Counted from the stretch's first letter, positions 32,723-40,473 are shown. The stretch: 42,049 bases of DNA from Zhongshania sp. (GCF_029212375.1 NZ_JARGNU010000024.1:1-42049); one strand, 5' to 3'. The notes: generated by a model from the letters alone, not told the origin. Numbers and translations are program-made.

Positions 32723-33994
32723 TTAGATGACAGTTGTTTTAATCAAGACTGTAAGTTCGCGCTGAATGCTAGATTTGCTATTAAACTGAAATAGCCTACC
32801 TAACCAAGGTATATCTTTAAAAAATGGCACACCACTGCGCTGAGTGCGAGATTCGTCGCTAACCAATCCCCCCAAAAGAATAGTTTGACCGTCTTTCAAT
32901 CTAGCGATCGTCGATATAGATCTGGTATTAGTAATGATATCGGCAGCAATCGAACTATCTGTCACCGAAGAAGATTCCTGTTGAATTTGCAAAATAATAG
33001 AGTCATTGGAGAGGATATGCGGGACGACCGTTAAAGTTACACCTACGTCCTTTCTTTCGATCTGTTGAATAACGGTACCACCGTCAGTGGTTTGTCTCGA
33101 TGTAAGAAAAGGTACATTTTGGCCTACCGAAATATTACCACGTTCCCTATCCATTATTAGAATTTGTGGGTGAGATAGTATTTTGGAATTGCTACTCTTC
33201 TCAATTGCCGAAATAAGGCCAGCCAAGTCACCGCCCTGCGAAAAAATAAGGTGGCCACCCTCACCCAAGGATGAGGGATTTATAATCGCTCCCAGCGAGT
33301 TTGTTGCTACTGCAAAGCCATTTGCTGAAAGTACTGTCGAGAGATTGACGCCTAGACCTTTGCTGATGCCTGCGTCACTTTCAACGATCACGGCCTCAAT
33401 TACCACCTGCCTACTCTCAGTATCAATTTCGCTAGCGAAATCGTCGACCAATTTAATTTGCGAGGCGGTTCCGCTTAGCAGTAATCCGTTCGATGACGGC
33501 AATATTTCAACAACCGGAGGAAGGGCAATGTTTGCGATGGACGTGCCTTCACGGTTATTGCCCATCGCTGAAGATTTCAGTAAAGCTTCAAAAACGCCCT
33601 TAGCTTTTGTGTTTCTCAAATTCTGAAGTTTGTAAACTTTAGATATACGAGGTTCACTCGCGCTATATTCTATCGTTTCTATGCTTATTTCTAGAAAACC
33701 GTCTTTTGTTGGCTTTACGCTGTAACCGTTAGCTCTCATGACTTGTTTGAAAAACGGCATCACTTGCGAGGAGTCTATGGATTTTACGACAACGGTTATA
33801 TCACCTTCAACGTCCTTTCCTAAAATTATATTTTCCCCAGTTTGATCTGATACCCACCGAATAAAATCAATCATCGATGCATTTCTAGCTTCAAATGAAT
33901 CTAAAGGGTCTGCGTATGTATTACATATGCCGCATATACATACAATGCTTACCACTAATAGCTGGCGGAATTTATTGGCAGTAAATAGATACAT
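32723..33994 (-). CDS. Phage secretin (pIV-like)
   Basis: The 423-aa outer-membrane channel has a signal peptide (cut about TYA-D, residues 27-29), an N0-like domain with FEARNASMIDFIRWVSDQTGENIILG, a secretin N1-like domain (about 110-190) and the C-terminal secretin core: VGQNVPFLTSR, RKDVGVTLTVVPHI, LKDGQTILLGGLVSDESRTQRSGVPFFKDIPWLGRLF. It lets the virion pass the outer membrane. Many inoviruses borrow a host secretin, so carrying one is informative. Its start overlaps the zot gene by 23 bp. A FASE palindrome site (33427-33440) lies in the coding sequence. Confidence 0.95.
   Translation of the reverse strand: MYLFTANKFRQLLVVSIVCICGICNTYADPLDSFEARNASMIDFIRWVSDQTGENIILGKDVEGDITVVVKSIDSSQVMPFFKQVMRANGYSVKPTKDGFLEISIETIEYSASEPRISKVYKLQNLRNTKAKGVFEALLKSSAMGNNREGTSIANIALPPVVEILPSSNGLLLSGTASQIKLVDDFASEIDTESRQVVIEAVIVESDAGISKGLGVNLSTVLSANGFAVATNSLGAIINPSSLGEGGHLIFSQGGDLAGLISAIEKSSNSKILSHPQILIMDRERGNISVGQNVPFLTSRQTTDGGTVIQQIERKDVGVTLTVVPHILSNDSIILQIQQESSSVTDSSIAADIITNTRSISTIARLKDGQTILLGGLVSDESRTQRSGVPFFKDIPWLGRLFQFNSKSSIQRELTVLIKTTVI
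33427..33440. repeat. Palindrome TTTCGCTAGCGAAA, copy 2 (inside pIV gene)
   Basis: Flanked by AA and T. Read leftward it encodes Asp-Phe-Ala-Ser-Glu-Ile in the linker before the secretin core (VDDFASEIDTES). Same frame as copies 3 and 4. Confidence 0.85.
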
Positions 33995-35048
33995 ATTCGT
34001 CCCCTTTTACTAATAGCGCTTCGCATGGCCCTCTTGATGTGACCTTTATTCCCTTTAATCGTAACGCTTCGGCCGTCGTTACCTCTCCAGTTTCGCTAGC
34101 GAAATTATATGTCGATGGCTGCGATGGAAAGTTGGCATAGCTCTTTATTTTGTATCCTGAAAATTTTTCTTCAAGCGAGATAGGGGCTAATTGTTCCATA
34201 GTCTTCTGTTGTAAATCTTGTAGCTCTTCGGGCTTATCTTGAATAAAAACCATGATTGAATAGGTTACTACTATTCCGATTCCTAACGCCTTCAATCTTG
34301 ACCATTTGCGCAAATATATCTTTGTGATCCGCATAATATTTTTCCATGTGTATTCAACGGTGTGCCTCCCATGTGTGTGCCACGGCGGCAATATGCTATG
34401 CACTTGATGAGGGTAGAACTCAGAAAATTGCTGCTTTGTGTCATAGCATGAATACAGTGATGTCCCTATTTCAGTCCATGTATCGACTTTTACCGCGTTT
34501 TGAGAAGCACCGTAGTTAACTATTGCTAGATGAGCTTTTGGTACTGGCAGTCTTGAGCCTGTAATCATCTTAAAAATGCCCCCGATAAACGGAATATTTA
34601 GCCTATCTGTCCTCCTGCAAATAACTAGATGTTCTGCTAGAGCCGTTCTAGCTTGCTTATCTATGATGCTGAAGTCCTGCACGATAAAAATTATGTCCCA
34701 ACCGAGTTTTCTAGAATGTAGAAACCAATTTATTAGCTCTTGTCGCGTTTTGTCTCCCCATGATCTAGAGTTGAACCATGTACCGCATTCATCTAGTACG
34801 AGCAGTCCATTTAGATTTTCGTCATAGCTACGATTGCCTTTGCCTAATATTATTAAGTCTTCTAGTGAAGGTTTATCCGGTATACGTACCAATCTTGTCT
34901 TCTTAGCGTTTCGTCCAAGTAGCTGTGAAAGATTTATGTCTAAATTCGTTGCTACCTTCCGTCCAGCTACGAGTTTTTCCCTAATTTTCTTCATTGCTAT
35001 GATGGACTTTCCGGCGCCTAGTTTTCCCGTTATAAAGTAAACAGCCAT
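33972..35048 (-). CDS. zot: Zonular occludens toxin family phage assembly ATPase (Zot/pI)
   Basis: The 358-aa inner-membrane ATPase drives filamentous virion extrusion. Walker A GKLGAGKS (8-15) and Walker B GLLVLDE (81-87) are clear, followed by CGTWFNSRSWGDKTRQELINWFLHSRKLGWD and IVQDFSIIDKQAR, typical Zot blocks. One membrane segment (about 255-270, ALGIGIVVTYSIMVFI) separates it from a periplasmic tail with two cysteines near the end. Despite the name, toxicity is not implied. It directly follows the pVI-like gene (4-bp gap) and overlaps pIV. A palindrome copy encodes FASE in the periplasmic tail. Confidence 0.95.
   Translation of the reverse strand: MAVYFITGKLGAGKSIIAMKKIREKLVAGRKVATNLDINLSQLLGRNAKKTRLVRIPDKPSLEDLIILGKGNRSYDENLNGLLVLDECGTWFNSRSWGDKTRQELINWFLHSRKLGWDIIFIVQDFSIIDKQARTALAEHLVICRRTDRLNIPFIGGIFKMITGSRLPVPKAHLAIVNYGASQNAVKVDTWTEIGTSLYSCYDTKQQFSEFYPHQVHSILPPWHTHGRHTVEYTWKNIMRITKIYLRKWSRLKALGIGIVVTYSIMVFIQDKPEELQDLQQKTMEQLAPISLEEKFSGYKIKSYANFPSQPSTYNFASETGEVTTAEALRLKGIKVTSRGPCEALLVKGDEYVSIYCQ
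34091..34104. repeat. Palindrome TTTCGCTAGCGAAA, copy 3 (inside zot)
   Basis: Flanked by AG and T. Read leftward it encodes Asn-Phe-Ala-Ser-Glu-Thr (YNFASETGEV) in the periplasmic tail of Zot. Confidence 0.85.
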
Positions 35049-35051
35049 TTT

Positions 35052-35435
35052 CTAATTCCCGCTTGCGTACATTTCTATGAAGTGTACTTTCCATATCCAT
35101 AACCATCTGATCGTATTTGCAGAAACGATTGACGACAGACAAATAGGAAGATTTGTCGGAATGATTAACGACATACCTTGTGCAAACTCAGCAGGTGCTA
35201 CGATTGATATTCCTAATATGAGCGTTTTTATTGCTAAGAAAACAGTTATTGTCAGTCCGCCGACTGACGCAACAATTGTTAATTGCATTGCTGTTTTTTT
35301 TGAAAACCACTTTAAGAAGAATGAGGCTATTTCTATTGCTATTCCTGATAAAAATGTAAGTATTGCTAGGACTATTGCATTCCTTCCAACTGCCCCAGCT
35401 ACGGCAGACGCTATAGGTAATAATAATGGCGACAT
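35052..35435 (-). CDS. pVI-like minor coat protein (DUF2523-like)
   Basis: The 127-aa protein has three or four hydrophobic segments (about 20-42, 50-75, 85-105) separated by a basic loop KWFSKKTAM, the pattern of inovirus pVI/DUF2523 proteins. Its place between the pIII-like gene and zot is the conserved Ff gene order (III-VI-I). It should sit at the virion end with pIII. Assignment rests on position and topology rather than on residues. Confidence 0.75.
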   Translation of the reverse strand: MSPLLLPIASAVAGAVGRNAIVLAILTFLSGIAIEIASFFLKWFSKKTAMQLTIVASVGGLTITVFLAIKTLILGISIVAPAEFAQGMSLIIPTNLPICLSSIVSANTIRWLWIWKVHFIEMYASGN

Positions 35436-35446
35436 TTGCTATCTCC

Positions 35447-36898
35447 TTACTTGCTAAAAGGTCGTGGTGTAATTGAAGTGAATAGTATGTTTATAAGTGT
35501 CATGATCGTGAATACGCCTATTATCATTCCGAAAATTTCTTTGAATTTATCGGACGATTCACAATCAATTACGAAATAAAATGGTTGGTTTGGTGTGCCG
35601 ACTTCCAATGGAATACAGGTTCTGTAGTGAGGCCAAATATCAACGAAGTAGGCGAAGAAGTCAGACAGAAAGCTTGATGACATTTCAGGCCCGAAAATAT
35701 CTCCTTGTTCCATTTCCTCGACCTGTTCTGTTCTTTCGTCTACTGCTTCGTCTGCGTCTAGTTCTAACTGCCCTTTGAGCGCTTCAAATACGCTATTCAT
35801 GTAGGAAAGTGTTACGGGATTTTCGTCATCTGGGCACGTTTCCGTAGATGTGGAAACACATGCTTCTAACTTATCTGCAATTTCTTCCAGTGTTTGATTT
35901 CCCTGTTCTACAGCGTCTTTAACTTCTCCCAAACCAGTTGTATTAGTTGAGCCTAGTCCTGCTATGGCGTTGTCTATAGTTGTTTGTGTATCTTCAAAAC
36001 CTTCACCTGTTGATATTCCTAATGCTTGAATAGCGTCTTTTATTGCTTGCGCGCTTGCCTCGGCATTAGTTGATGATTGATTTATGGCTGATTCAACTTT
36101 AGAAGCACCTTCCCTAGTGGCCCTTTCTACATTGCTAAAATCATTCTGTAATGCTCCGTCAATCGCATTTGCCAGCGTTGCTACGTCTACTGCCCCTACG
36201 CCTGTTTGTGGTGCCGAATTAGGGTCATTGTTAGCGTTACCGTCTGCGTTTCCGCCGTTTGCGGGTGAGTCTGGTGATGTTGACTCTATATCTTCACATG
36301 CAAGGCTATTGACTGTTGGGCTTGTGTAATTGAAAACTTCGACTTGTTCGCTTGTACAACTTGCTTGGTTTTGTCGTTTTTCTTGTAAGCAGGTATCAAA
36401 ATCATAGCAATTTGTTGTTGGACAAAATTCTGTCTGTCTAATGAATATACCCCCTTCACATTCCTTTATTAGGGGCCTATCACAGTTGTAATACATCGTC
36501 GTGCCAACCAATACGTCCGCTGGGTATTCGTCTTGTGGACATTCCGGTTCTGATTGTCCGTATCCTTCTTGGCAGCTTGCTATTCCATCCTCATTAGCGC
36601 TGCATGTACTTCTTGATACGGTTACTGTTGAACCGCTTAGACTGCCGTTTGATAGTGCTCTTTTATATACCGCTGATGTGGTTGTCTCACTTTGTAAAGC
36701 AACACCTGAACATGACGGATTGTTTGCGGCGTATAGAGCGCATTCGGCCATTGCAGCTTCAAAATGTGTTGATCCTTTAATACTTGAATTTACATACCAA
36801 TAGTAGCCATATTCGCCGGTTGGCTCGTCTGCTTGAGCCAGTGGCATAATTAATGAGTTGATCATGATAGCTATGTAGATAATCAGTTTTTTCGTCAT
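35447..36898 (-). CDS. pIII-like adsorption protein (minor coat, TspB-like organisation)
   Basis: The 483-aa protein has a signal peptide (KKLIIYIAIMINSLIMPLAQA), a cysteine-rich N-terminal domain (about residues 60-190), a Pro/Asn/Gly linker (SPANGGNADGNANNDPNSAP), a long alanine-rich helical part with DTQTTIDNAIAGLG, an acidic region and a C-terminal membrane anchor (FGMIIGVFTIMTLINILFTSI). This is the layout of phage pIII and related TspB-like proteins: receptor-binding domains in front, virion anchor behind. The receptor is unknown. I use the ATG at 36898 (GGTGA upstream); a GTG at 36907 is in frame. It follows the central terminator. Confidence 0.82.
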   Translation of the reverse strand: MTKKLIIYIAIMINSLIMPLAQADEPTGEYGYYWYVNSSIKGSTHFEAAMAECALYAANNPSCSGVALQSETTTSAVYKRALSNGSLSGSTVTVSRSTCSANEDGIASCQEGYGQSEPECPQDEYPADVLVGTTMYYNCDRPLIKECEGGIFIRQTEFCPTTNCYDFDTCLQEKRQNQASCTSEQVEVFNYTSPTVNSLACEDIESTSPDSPANGGNADGNANNDPNSAPQTGVGAVDVATLANAIDGALQNDFSNVERATREGASKVESAINQSSTNAEASAQAIKDAIQALGISTGEGFEDTQTTIDNAIAGLGSTNTTGLGEVKDAVEQGNQTLEEIADKLEACVSTSTETCPDDENPVTLSYMNSVFEALKGQLELDADEAVDERTEQVEEMEQGDIFGPEMSSSFLSDFFAYFVDIWPHYRTCIPLEVGTPNQPFYFVIDCESSDKFKEIFGMIIGVFTIMTLINILFTSITPRPFSK

Positions 36899-36915
36899 AT
36901 CGTTCACCGTTGGAC

Positions 36916-36941
36916 CATAAAAAAGGGGCCAAAGCCCCTTT
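36916..36941 (-). terminator. Central phage terminator after the coat gene
   Basis: AAAGGGGC (36922-36929) and GCCCCTTT (36934-36941) form a perfect stem around CAAA; reading leftward it is followed by a T run (A6 on the top strand). It lies 33 bp after the coat-protein stop, just before the pIII-like gene, as in Ff phages, and would keep coat mRNA more abundant than the genes behind it. Confidence 0.88.
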
Positions 36942-36973
36942 AGTTTCTTTCAACACTTCGGAATGTTGTCGGA

Positions 36974-37201
36974 TTACACGGCTTTATTCACAAAGCTCTT
37001 GATTAGACGAATGCCAATCTTAGCTATCAAAAACGCAGCAACTACGGGCCATACGGCTGTTGCTGTGTCTGTAACGGTTGCTAAGACGCTATCTAATACA
37101 CCTTGCGCTTCTGTTGAAACTGCGGCACTAGCTGAGCCAGCAACCACGATCAAGCTTGTCGCGACTGCGGCTACCTTGCCTTTCTGGTTAAGATTTTTCA
37201 T
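36974..37201 (-). CDS. Major coat protein (pVIII-like)
   Basis: The 75-aa precursor has a 26-residue signal peptide (KVAAVATSLIVVAGSASA) and a 49-residue mature coat: an acidic-leaning amphipathic start (VSTEAQGVLDSVLATVTD), a membrane segment (AVWPVVAAFLIAKIGI) and a basic end (RLIKSFVNKAV) that contacts the ssDNA. This is the standard class of inovirus major capsid protein. It overlaps the preceding small gene by ATGA and is followed by the terminator. Confidence 0.93.
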   Translation of the reverse strand: MKNLNQKGKVAAVATSLIVVAGSASAAVSTEAQGVLDSVLATVTDTATAVWPVVAAFLIAKIGIRLIKSFVNKAV

Positions 37202-37317
37202 TCTATTGATACCTCTACGATTTTTTGAAAATAGAGCATTGACGCCCCGAAGGTAAAACCGAAGACATACGACGTAAACAAACTACCTACGAGAAACGCT
37301 AAGTCATTCGAATTCAT
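37198..37317 (-). CDS. 39-aa membrane protein (pVII/pIX-type minor coat candidate)
   Basis: The ATG at 37317 has a strong AAGGAGG site about 6 nt upstream and gives MNSNDLAFLVGSLFTSYVFG and a second hydrophobic part ending FQKIVEVSIE. The frame is open upstream to 37386, but those residues have no initiation signal. It overlaps the 32-aa gene before it and the coat gene after it, each by ATGA. A short single-span protein at this place resembles pVII/pIX of Ff or small conserved inovirus proteins. Confidence 0.8.
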   Translation of the reverse strand: MNSNDLAFLVGSLFTSYVFGFTFGASMLYFQKIVEVSIE

Positions 37318-37412
37318 CGCTGCCCTCCTTTTATTGCACCAAGCCCGAAGACAATCACGAGCGAGGTGCAAAAAATTAACAGCCAAAGGCTGTCGAACTG
37401 TTCAGCAGTCAT
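37314..37412 (-). CDS. 32-aa membrane protein (pVII/pIX-type minor coat candidate)
   Basis: The frame starts at the ATG at 37412, which shares one base with the stop of the ssDNA-binding gene (TAATG), and ends in a TGA overlapping the next ATG (ATGA). The product begins MTAEQFDSLWLL and has a hydrophobic span IFCTSLVIVFGLGAI then KGGQR. Its perfect fit into the overlap chain is the main evidence. It is the size of Ff pVII/pIX. Confidence 0.75.
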   Translation of the reverse strand: MTAEQFDSLWLLIFCTSLVIVFGLGAIKGGQR

Positions 37413-37759
37413 TACTTGCCCAGTTTGTTATTAGAATTTTCCAGTTGATTCAGCCGCTGGGGCACACCGTCACCGGACAAAAACCACGAGGTGTAGGTTT
37501 TACCCTTAAACTCGTTTGTCATCATGAACACTTCAATGAGCACTTCATTGCCATTTAGGTCGTTAAGTCGCTTCTGAGTACCTGCGTCAATTTGTGCCTT
37601 GGTAAGCTGAAATTCAGAATCCTCTAACTGTCCTGCTATACCGCCATGTTTAGGCGTCTGAATAACTAGGAATAGTTTTTCCCAGCTTTCACCGGTGTTC
37701 TTGTTGTACTGTGGACGTGCTGCAACACCTAATATTTTACCTTTCGCGAATAGCTTCAT
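37412..37759 (-). CDS. Candidate phage ssDNA-binding protein (gene V-like)
   Basis: The 115-aa protein lies directly after the replication initiator (ATGA overlap), where filamentous phages encode the ssDNA-binding protein that coats replicating DNA. The sequence is beta-rich with MKLFAKGKILGVAARPQYN, KLFLVIQTPKHGG and a C-terminal EVLIEVFMMTNEFKGKTYTSWFLSG, compatible with an OB fold. No specific signature is recognised, and an RstB-type role in integration is an alternative. Confidence 0.55.
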   Translation of the reverse strand: MKLFAKGKILGVAARPQYNKNTGESWEKLFLVIQTPKHGGIAGQLEDSEFQLTKAQIDAGTQKRLNDLNGNEVLIEVFMMTNEFKGKTYTSWFLSGDGVPQRLNQLENSNNKLGK

Positions 37760-38826
37760 GCTGTCACCTCATTGGGTATAAGCCCTATTTTTGCGGGCAT
37801 AGTAAGTAGCCTGTCGGGGAATCCGTCAGGGTTGTAAAACTCCTGAATTATTTGTTCAGGGGCCAGATGCAGGCCACGACCCGCAAAATTTATTAATTTT
37901 CCATACTGAAGACGACACCAGTAACGAGCATGCTCATAAGTTATTTTTATGCGCTTTGCGCTTGTCTTGATTACTTCGGTGATGCTTGAAATAAATGACA
38001 TTGCTGGATAAGAGCCGGCTAGGTACTTTTGGGGGTGTATGAGCACCTCGAACGGAATTACACGCTTGTTATCGCCAAGCCACTCAACCTCAAAACGATT
38101 CCAGCTTGATGATTTATCGCCTAGTTGCTTTCCTTTTTCGTAGGCACGAAACATCTTTCCGCCAAGTCGAGAGCCGACATAAAACGTACAGCCCTCATTG
38201 CTTCCCATGTCATTTATTAATTTTGACTTTGGTGGTCTACCCCTAGAAGTGAATGCGCCATCCTGATAGGCAGTAATAGCGTCTTGATACGTGTATTCAC
38301 CTTCGTGGAAATCACATGCTACATCGACTCGATTAATACGAACGTCATAGCCTGCACAGTTAGCATCACACATTGCTTGATATAAGCGGTGCCAATCTTG
38401 GACGCGCTCGCAACCGGCACCATCTAAATAAAGTTGAAAACGCTCTTTTCTTGTTTCGACGCCGTCAGCTTTGCGCACGATATTATTGCCGCCAAACGCT
38501 ATAAAACCGGCGCCGTCATCAAGCAGAAGGCGATTATCAAACCCATTTCGTCCATTGATGATGTGCGGAGCGATACTGATCGCATCACCAAAAAGTTTTT
38601 TAATTAGAGATTTGAACCTGCCAATAATTTCTTCATCACTATGAGTCCAACGGCTAACAGAATCACCGGATTTAGAAAGACCAGCCAACTGCATACTCAT
38701 TGAAAAGGTATCAATGAGTATTTCACCCTGTAGTAACTCCGAGCGAGTTTCTTGCTCGGAGCACTTTCCCCCCGTATTACTATACGGGGTTAGTTTGGCG
38801 TCACCGGCTAACCCTAAATCAGACAT
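37756..38826 (-). CDS. Phage replication initiation protein (RstA / Rep_trans-like)
   Basis: The 356-aa protein fits the rolling-circle initiation factor family of CTX-type filamentous phages: DTFSMSMQ at the start, YDVRINRVDVACDFHEGEYTY with the acidic pair, SRGRPPKSKLI, GCTFYVGSRLGGKMFRAYEKGKQLGDKSS-WNRFEVEW. It should nick the phage origin to start plus-strand synthesis. It overlaps the upstream hypothetical gene by 8 bp and the ssDNA-binding candidate by 4 bp. The catalytic tyrosine cannot be assigned with certainty. Confidence 0.88.
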   Translation of the reverse strand: MSDLGLAGDAKLTPYSNTGGKCSEQETRSELLQGEILIDTFSMSMQLAGLSKSGDSVSRWTHSDEEIIGRFKSLIKKLFGDAISIAPHIINGRNGFDNRLLLDDGAGFIAFGGNNIVRKADGVETRKERFQLYLDGAGCERVQDWHRLYQAMCDANCAGYDVRINRVDVACDFHEGEYTYQDAITAYQDGAFTSRGRPPKSKLINDMGSNEGCTFYVGSRLGGKMFRAYEKGKQLGDKSSSWNRFEVEWLGDNKRVIPFEVLIHPQKYLAGSYPAMSFISSITEVIKTSAKRIKITYEHARYWCRLQYGKLINFAGRGLHLAPEQIIQEFYNPDGFPDRLLTMPAKIGLIPNEVTA

Positions 38827-39283
38827 TGGGGATTTCCCGTTTTAATTGCAGGCGATAGGCGCGAGGATTTATGTTTTTCGGAATGTCGTATATAGGCGCC
38901 GGTGAGCGCATGTGTGCTGGTAAGCAATCAAGTATTTGCTTGTGGTTGAACTCTTGAGATTGATGGATTCGGCGTTCTTCAGCTTTAAATGCTTTAAATT
39001 CACGAAATGCTTCTAGACTAAGAAGATTCGAGCGCAGCATTACATGAGCATTGTGATCGCCACGAAGCCATTGAAGATAATTTTCGTAAACCCAATAAGC
39101 TACACCTGTCTTTAATGAGCCATCTGAATTCAACCAATGGGGAAGGGATGGCTTGCCATAAAGTTCGGTAGGTGTAGATGCACATTTGCGCTTTGTAGGA
39201 GAAATCGCAGTTTCGCTAGCGAAATTGGGCGTAGATCCTGCCTGCAAACTGGATTGCCGGCGGCAAGACTGGTGGTGTAACAT
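38819..39283 (-). CDS. Hypothetical phage protein upstream of rep
   Basis: The 154-aa protein has no recognised domain. The N-terminal 40 residues are Ser/Thr/Gln-rich and carry a FASE palindrome site. The central part (LKTGVAYWVYENYLQWLRGDHNAHVMLRSNLLSLEAFREF) looks alpha-helical, and the tail is basic. AAGGA lies about 7 nt before the ATG at 39283. As first gene of the early leftward operon, before rep, it may help or control replication. It may also be a host-interaction protein. Confidence 0.6.
   Translation of the reverse strand: MLHHQSCRRQSSLQAGSTPNFASETAISPTKRKCASTPTELYGKPSLPHWLNSDGSLKTGVAYWVYENYLQWLRGDHNAHVMLRSNLLSLEAFREFKAFKAEERRIHQSQEFNHKQILDCLPAHMRSPAPIYDIPKNINPRAYRLQLKREIPNV
39211..39224. 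repeat. Palindrome TTTCGCTAGCGAAA, copy 4 (inside hypothetical gene)
   Basis: Flanked by AG and T. Read leftward it encodes Asn-Phe-Ala-Ser-Glu-Thr (PNFASETAIS), again the same frame as copies 2 and 3. Confidence 0.85.
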
Positions 39284-39321
39284 CTCTGCGTCCTTATGTT
39301 TTGCGACTGTTGGACAAACTG

Positions 39322-39374
39322 GGTGAGTGTTGACGCACTCGCCTTAGCCATGCCAGCTGACGCCGGCATGGCTA
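39322..39374. repeat. Pair of hairpins between HTH gene and rep operon
   Basis: GGTGAGTG / CACTCGCC (39322-39329 / 39336-39343, one GT pair) is followed by TAGCCATGCC / GGCATGGCTA (39345-39354 / 39365-39374, perfect). They lie just before the rep operon. They could be the double-strand origin, a leader structure or a terminator of the HTH gene. Confidence 0.6.
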
Positions 39375-39381
39375 TCTTCCT

Positions 39382-39633
39382 TTACCTTTCGAAATCCGAT
39401 TCCAAAGCTTCTTTGGTAAGCAGTGCAACGTTTACCAGTCGATGCTTACCAATTTTCGCCGTTGGCAAATAACCTCGTTCGATCATTCCCCTTATCGTCT
39501 CTTCGCTAAGTCCGCTAAGCTGAGAAAAAAGCTTCTTAGTTACGAGTGGGCCAGAATGAACAGAAGCGCCTAGTGTTGGGAACGCTAAATCTTCCATTAT
39601 TAACAAAGCTCTTGTTGTTGCACTTAGGCGCAC
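39382..39633 (-). CDS. Small HTH protein (excisionase/AlpA-like)
   Basis: The 83-aa protein has VTKKLFSQLSGLSEETIRGMIERGYLPTAKIGKHRLVNVALL, a winged-helix pattern of AlpA/Xis or MerR-like phage proteins. Start is GTG at 39633 or ATG at 39597; neither has a good ribosome binding site. It is divergent from the regulator, with shared operator region between. A role as excision factor or early activator is inference. Confidence 0.75.
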   Translation of the reverse strand: MRLSATTRALLIMEDLAFPTLGASVHSGPLVTKKLFSQLSGLSEETIRGMIERGYLPTAKIGKHRLVNVALLTKEALESDFER

Positions 39634-39698
39634 GTTACGCCACTATATTCAGCATTAAGACCCATTGAGGTGTCCAGTAAGGCCTTTATGTGACCATA

Positions 39699-39740
39699 GT
39701 GAACCCTTTGTATGGTTCTCGTGAGTCCTTTGGTGGGTTC
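39699..39740. promoter_or_regulatory. Tandem operator-like repeats in the lysogeny switch region
   Basis: GTGAACCCTTTGTATGGTTC (39699-39718) and GTGAGTCCTTTGGTGGGTTC (39721-39740) agree in 15 of 20 positions, 22 bp apart (two helical turns). The first has inverted GAACC...GGTTC arms. They lie between the divergent HTH gene and the regulator, as expected for repressor operators. Confidence 0.6.
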
Positions 39741-39768
39741 AATCTAGTATTTCTTGGAGGGCATGTCA

Positions 39769-40473
39769 ATGGAAATACATGAAAAAATAGAAGAGGTTAA
39801 GAAGTATTTAGGTCTATCTCAGGCCGAGTTGTGCGACAAGATTGGTGTTCCGCTTAACTCATATAAAACAATGATGAAGCGAAAGAGTGCGCCAAATTTT
39901 GAAGCCATCGCGGCATTGGGTGAGCTATGTCCAATGTTTAGTCTGTGGCTTTTAACTGGGAGAATTGACCCAGAGAACGGCCAAGTGAATCCTTTCTATG
40001 ACAGAGGTGAGCCGGAAAATCGGATGTACAGAATTGTTGATTCTGTTGATGCTAGATTCATGGGGCGGGGCGTAGTCAAGCCGCTTAGTTTTAAAAAATT
40101 AATTTTCGTGCAAAGTGATGGCAACGAATATGATTTAGCTGCCCTGCTGACAATTGATAATGATCTTATGTACAGAATTAGCGTCAGGGAGTGGGATCTT
40201 GGGGCTGTATGGGTAGCAGCGGGAAATATGAGCTTTGTAAGTGAGGGGGGCGGTAAGCTAGCGCTGCGGGAATTCAGGCGGTGGCTTGCTGAGGAAAATC
40301 TCGATTTAATAGAAAACGCTGAATATTTTCGCGTAGATGCAGAGAAATTTGAAAGTATCTGGAAAGAGCTTAAATTGACGAAAACTGCATTGGTATTAGA
40401 GGATCGAGAGATTCTAGTTGAGCGGTTTAAAAGCTGGGTAAGCGGTGAGATGTACGCTACATATGACGATTAA
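39769..40473 (+). CDS. CI-like HTH regulator of the prophage
   Basis: The 234-aa protein has an N-terminal helix-turn-helix (VKKYLGLSQAELCDKIGVPLNSYKTMMKRKSAPNFEAIAALGELCP) followed by SLWLLTGR, as in phage CI/Xre-like repressors. The 150-residue remainder is not a recognised peptidase; no Ser-Lys dyad of LexA/CI type is evident. The ATG at 39769 is chosen because GGAGGG is 8 nt upstream; in-frame starts at 39754 and 39763 are too close. The stop overlaps the integrase ATG by 11 bp, so regulator and integrase are coexpressed. Confidence 0.8.
   Translation: MEIHEKIEEVKKYLGLSQAELCDKIGVPLNSYKTMMKRKSAPNFEAIAALGELCPMFSLWLLTGRIDPENGQVNPFYDRGEPENRMYRIVDSVDARFMGRGVVKPLSFKKLIFVQSDGNEYDLAALLTIDNDLMYRISVREWDLGAVWVAAGNMSFVSEGGGKLALREFRRWLAEENLDLIENAEYFRVDAEKFESIWKELKLTKTALVLEDREILVERFKSWVSGEMYATYDD

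Noticed and set aside
37379-37393. ACAGCC-AAA-GGCTGT hairpin followed leftward by a T run, terminator-like
   Set aside because: It lies within the 32-aa gene that is joined by start-stop overlaps on both sides, so a terminator there would cut the coat operon; the coding reading explains it better.
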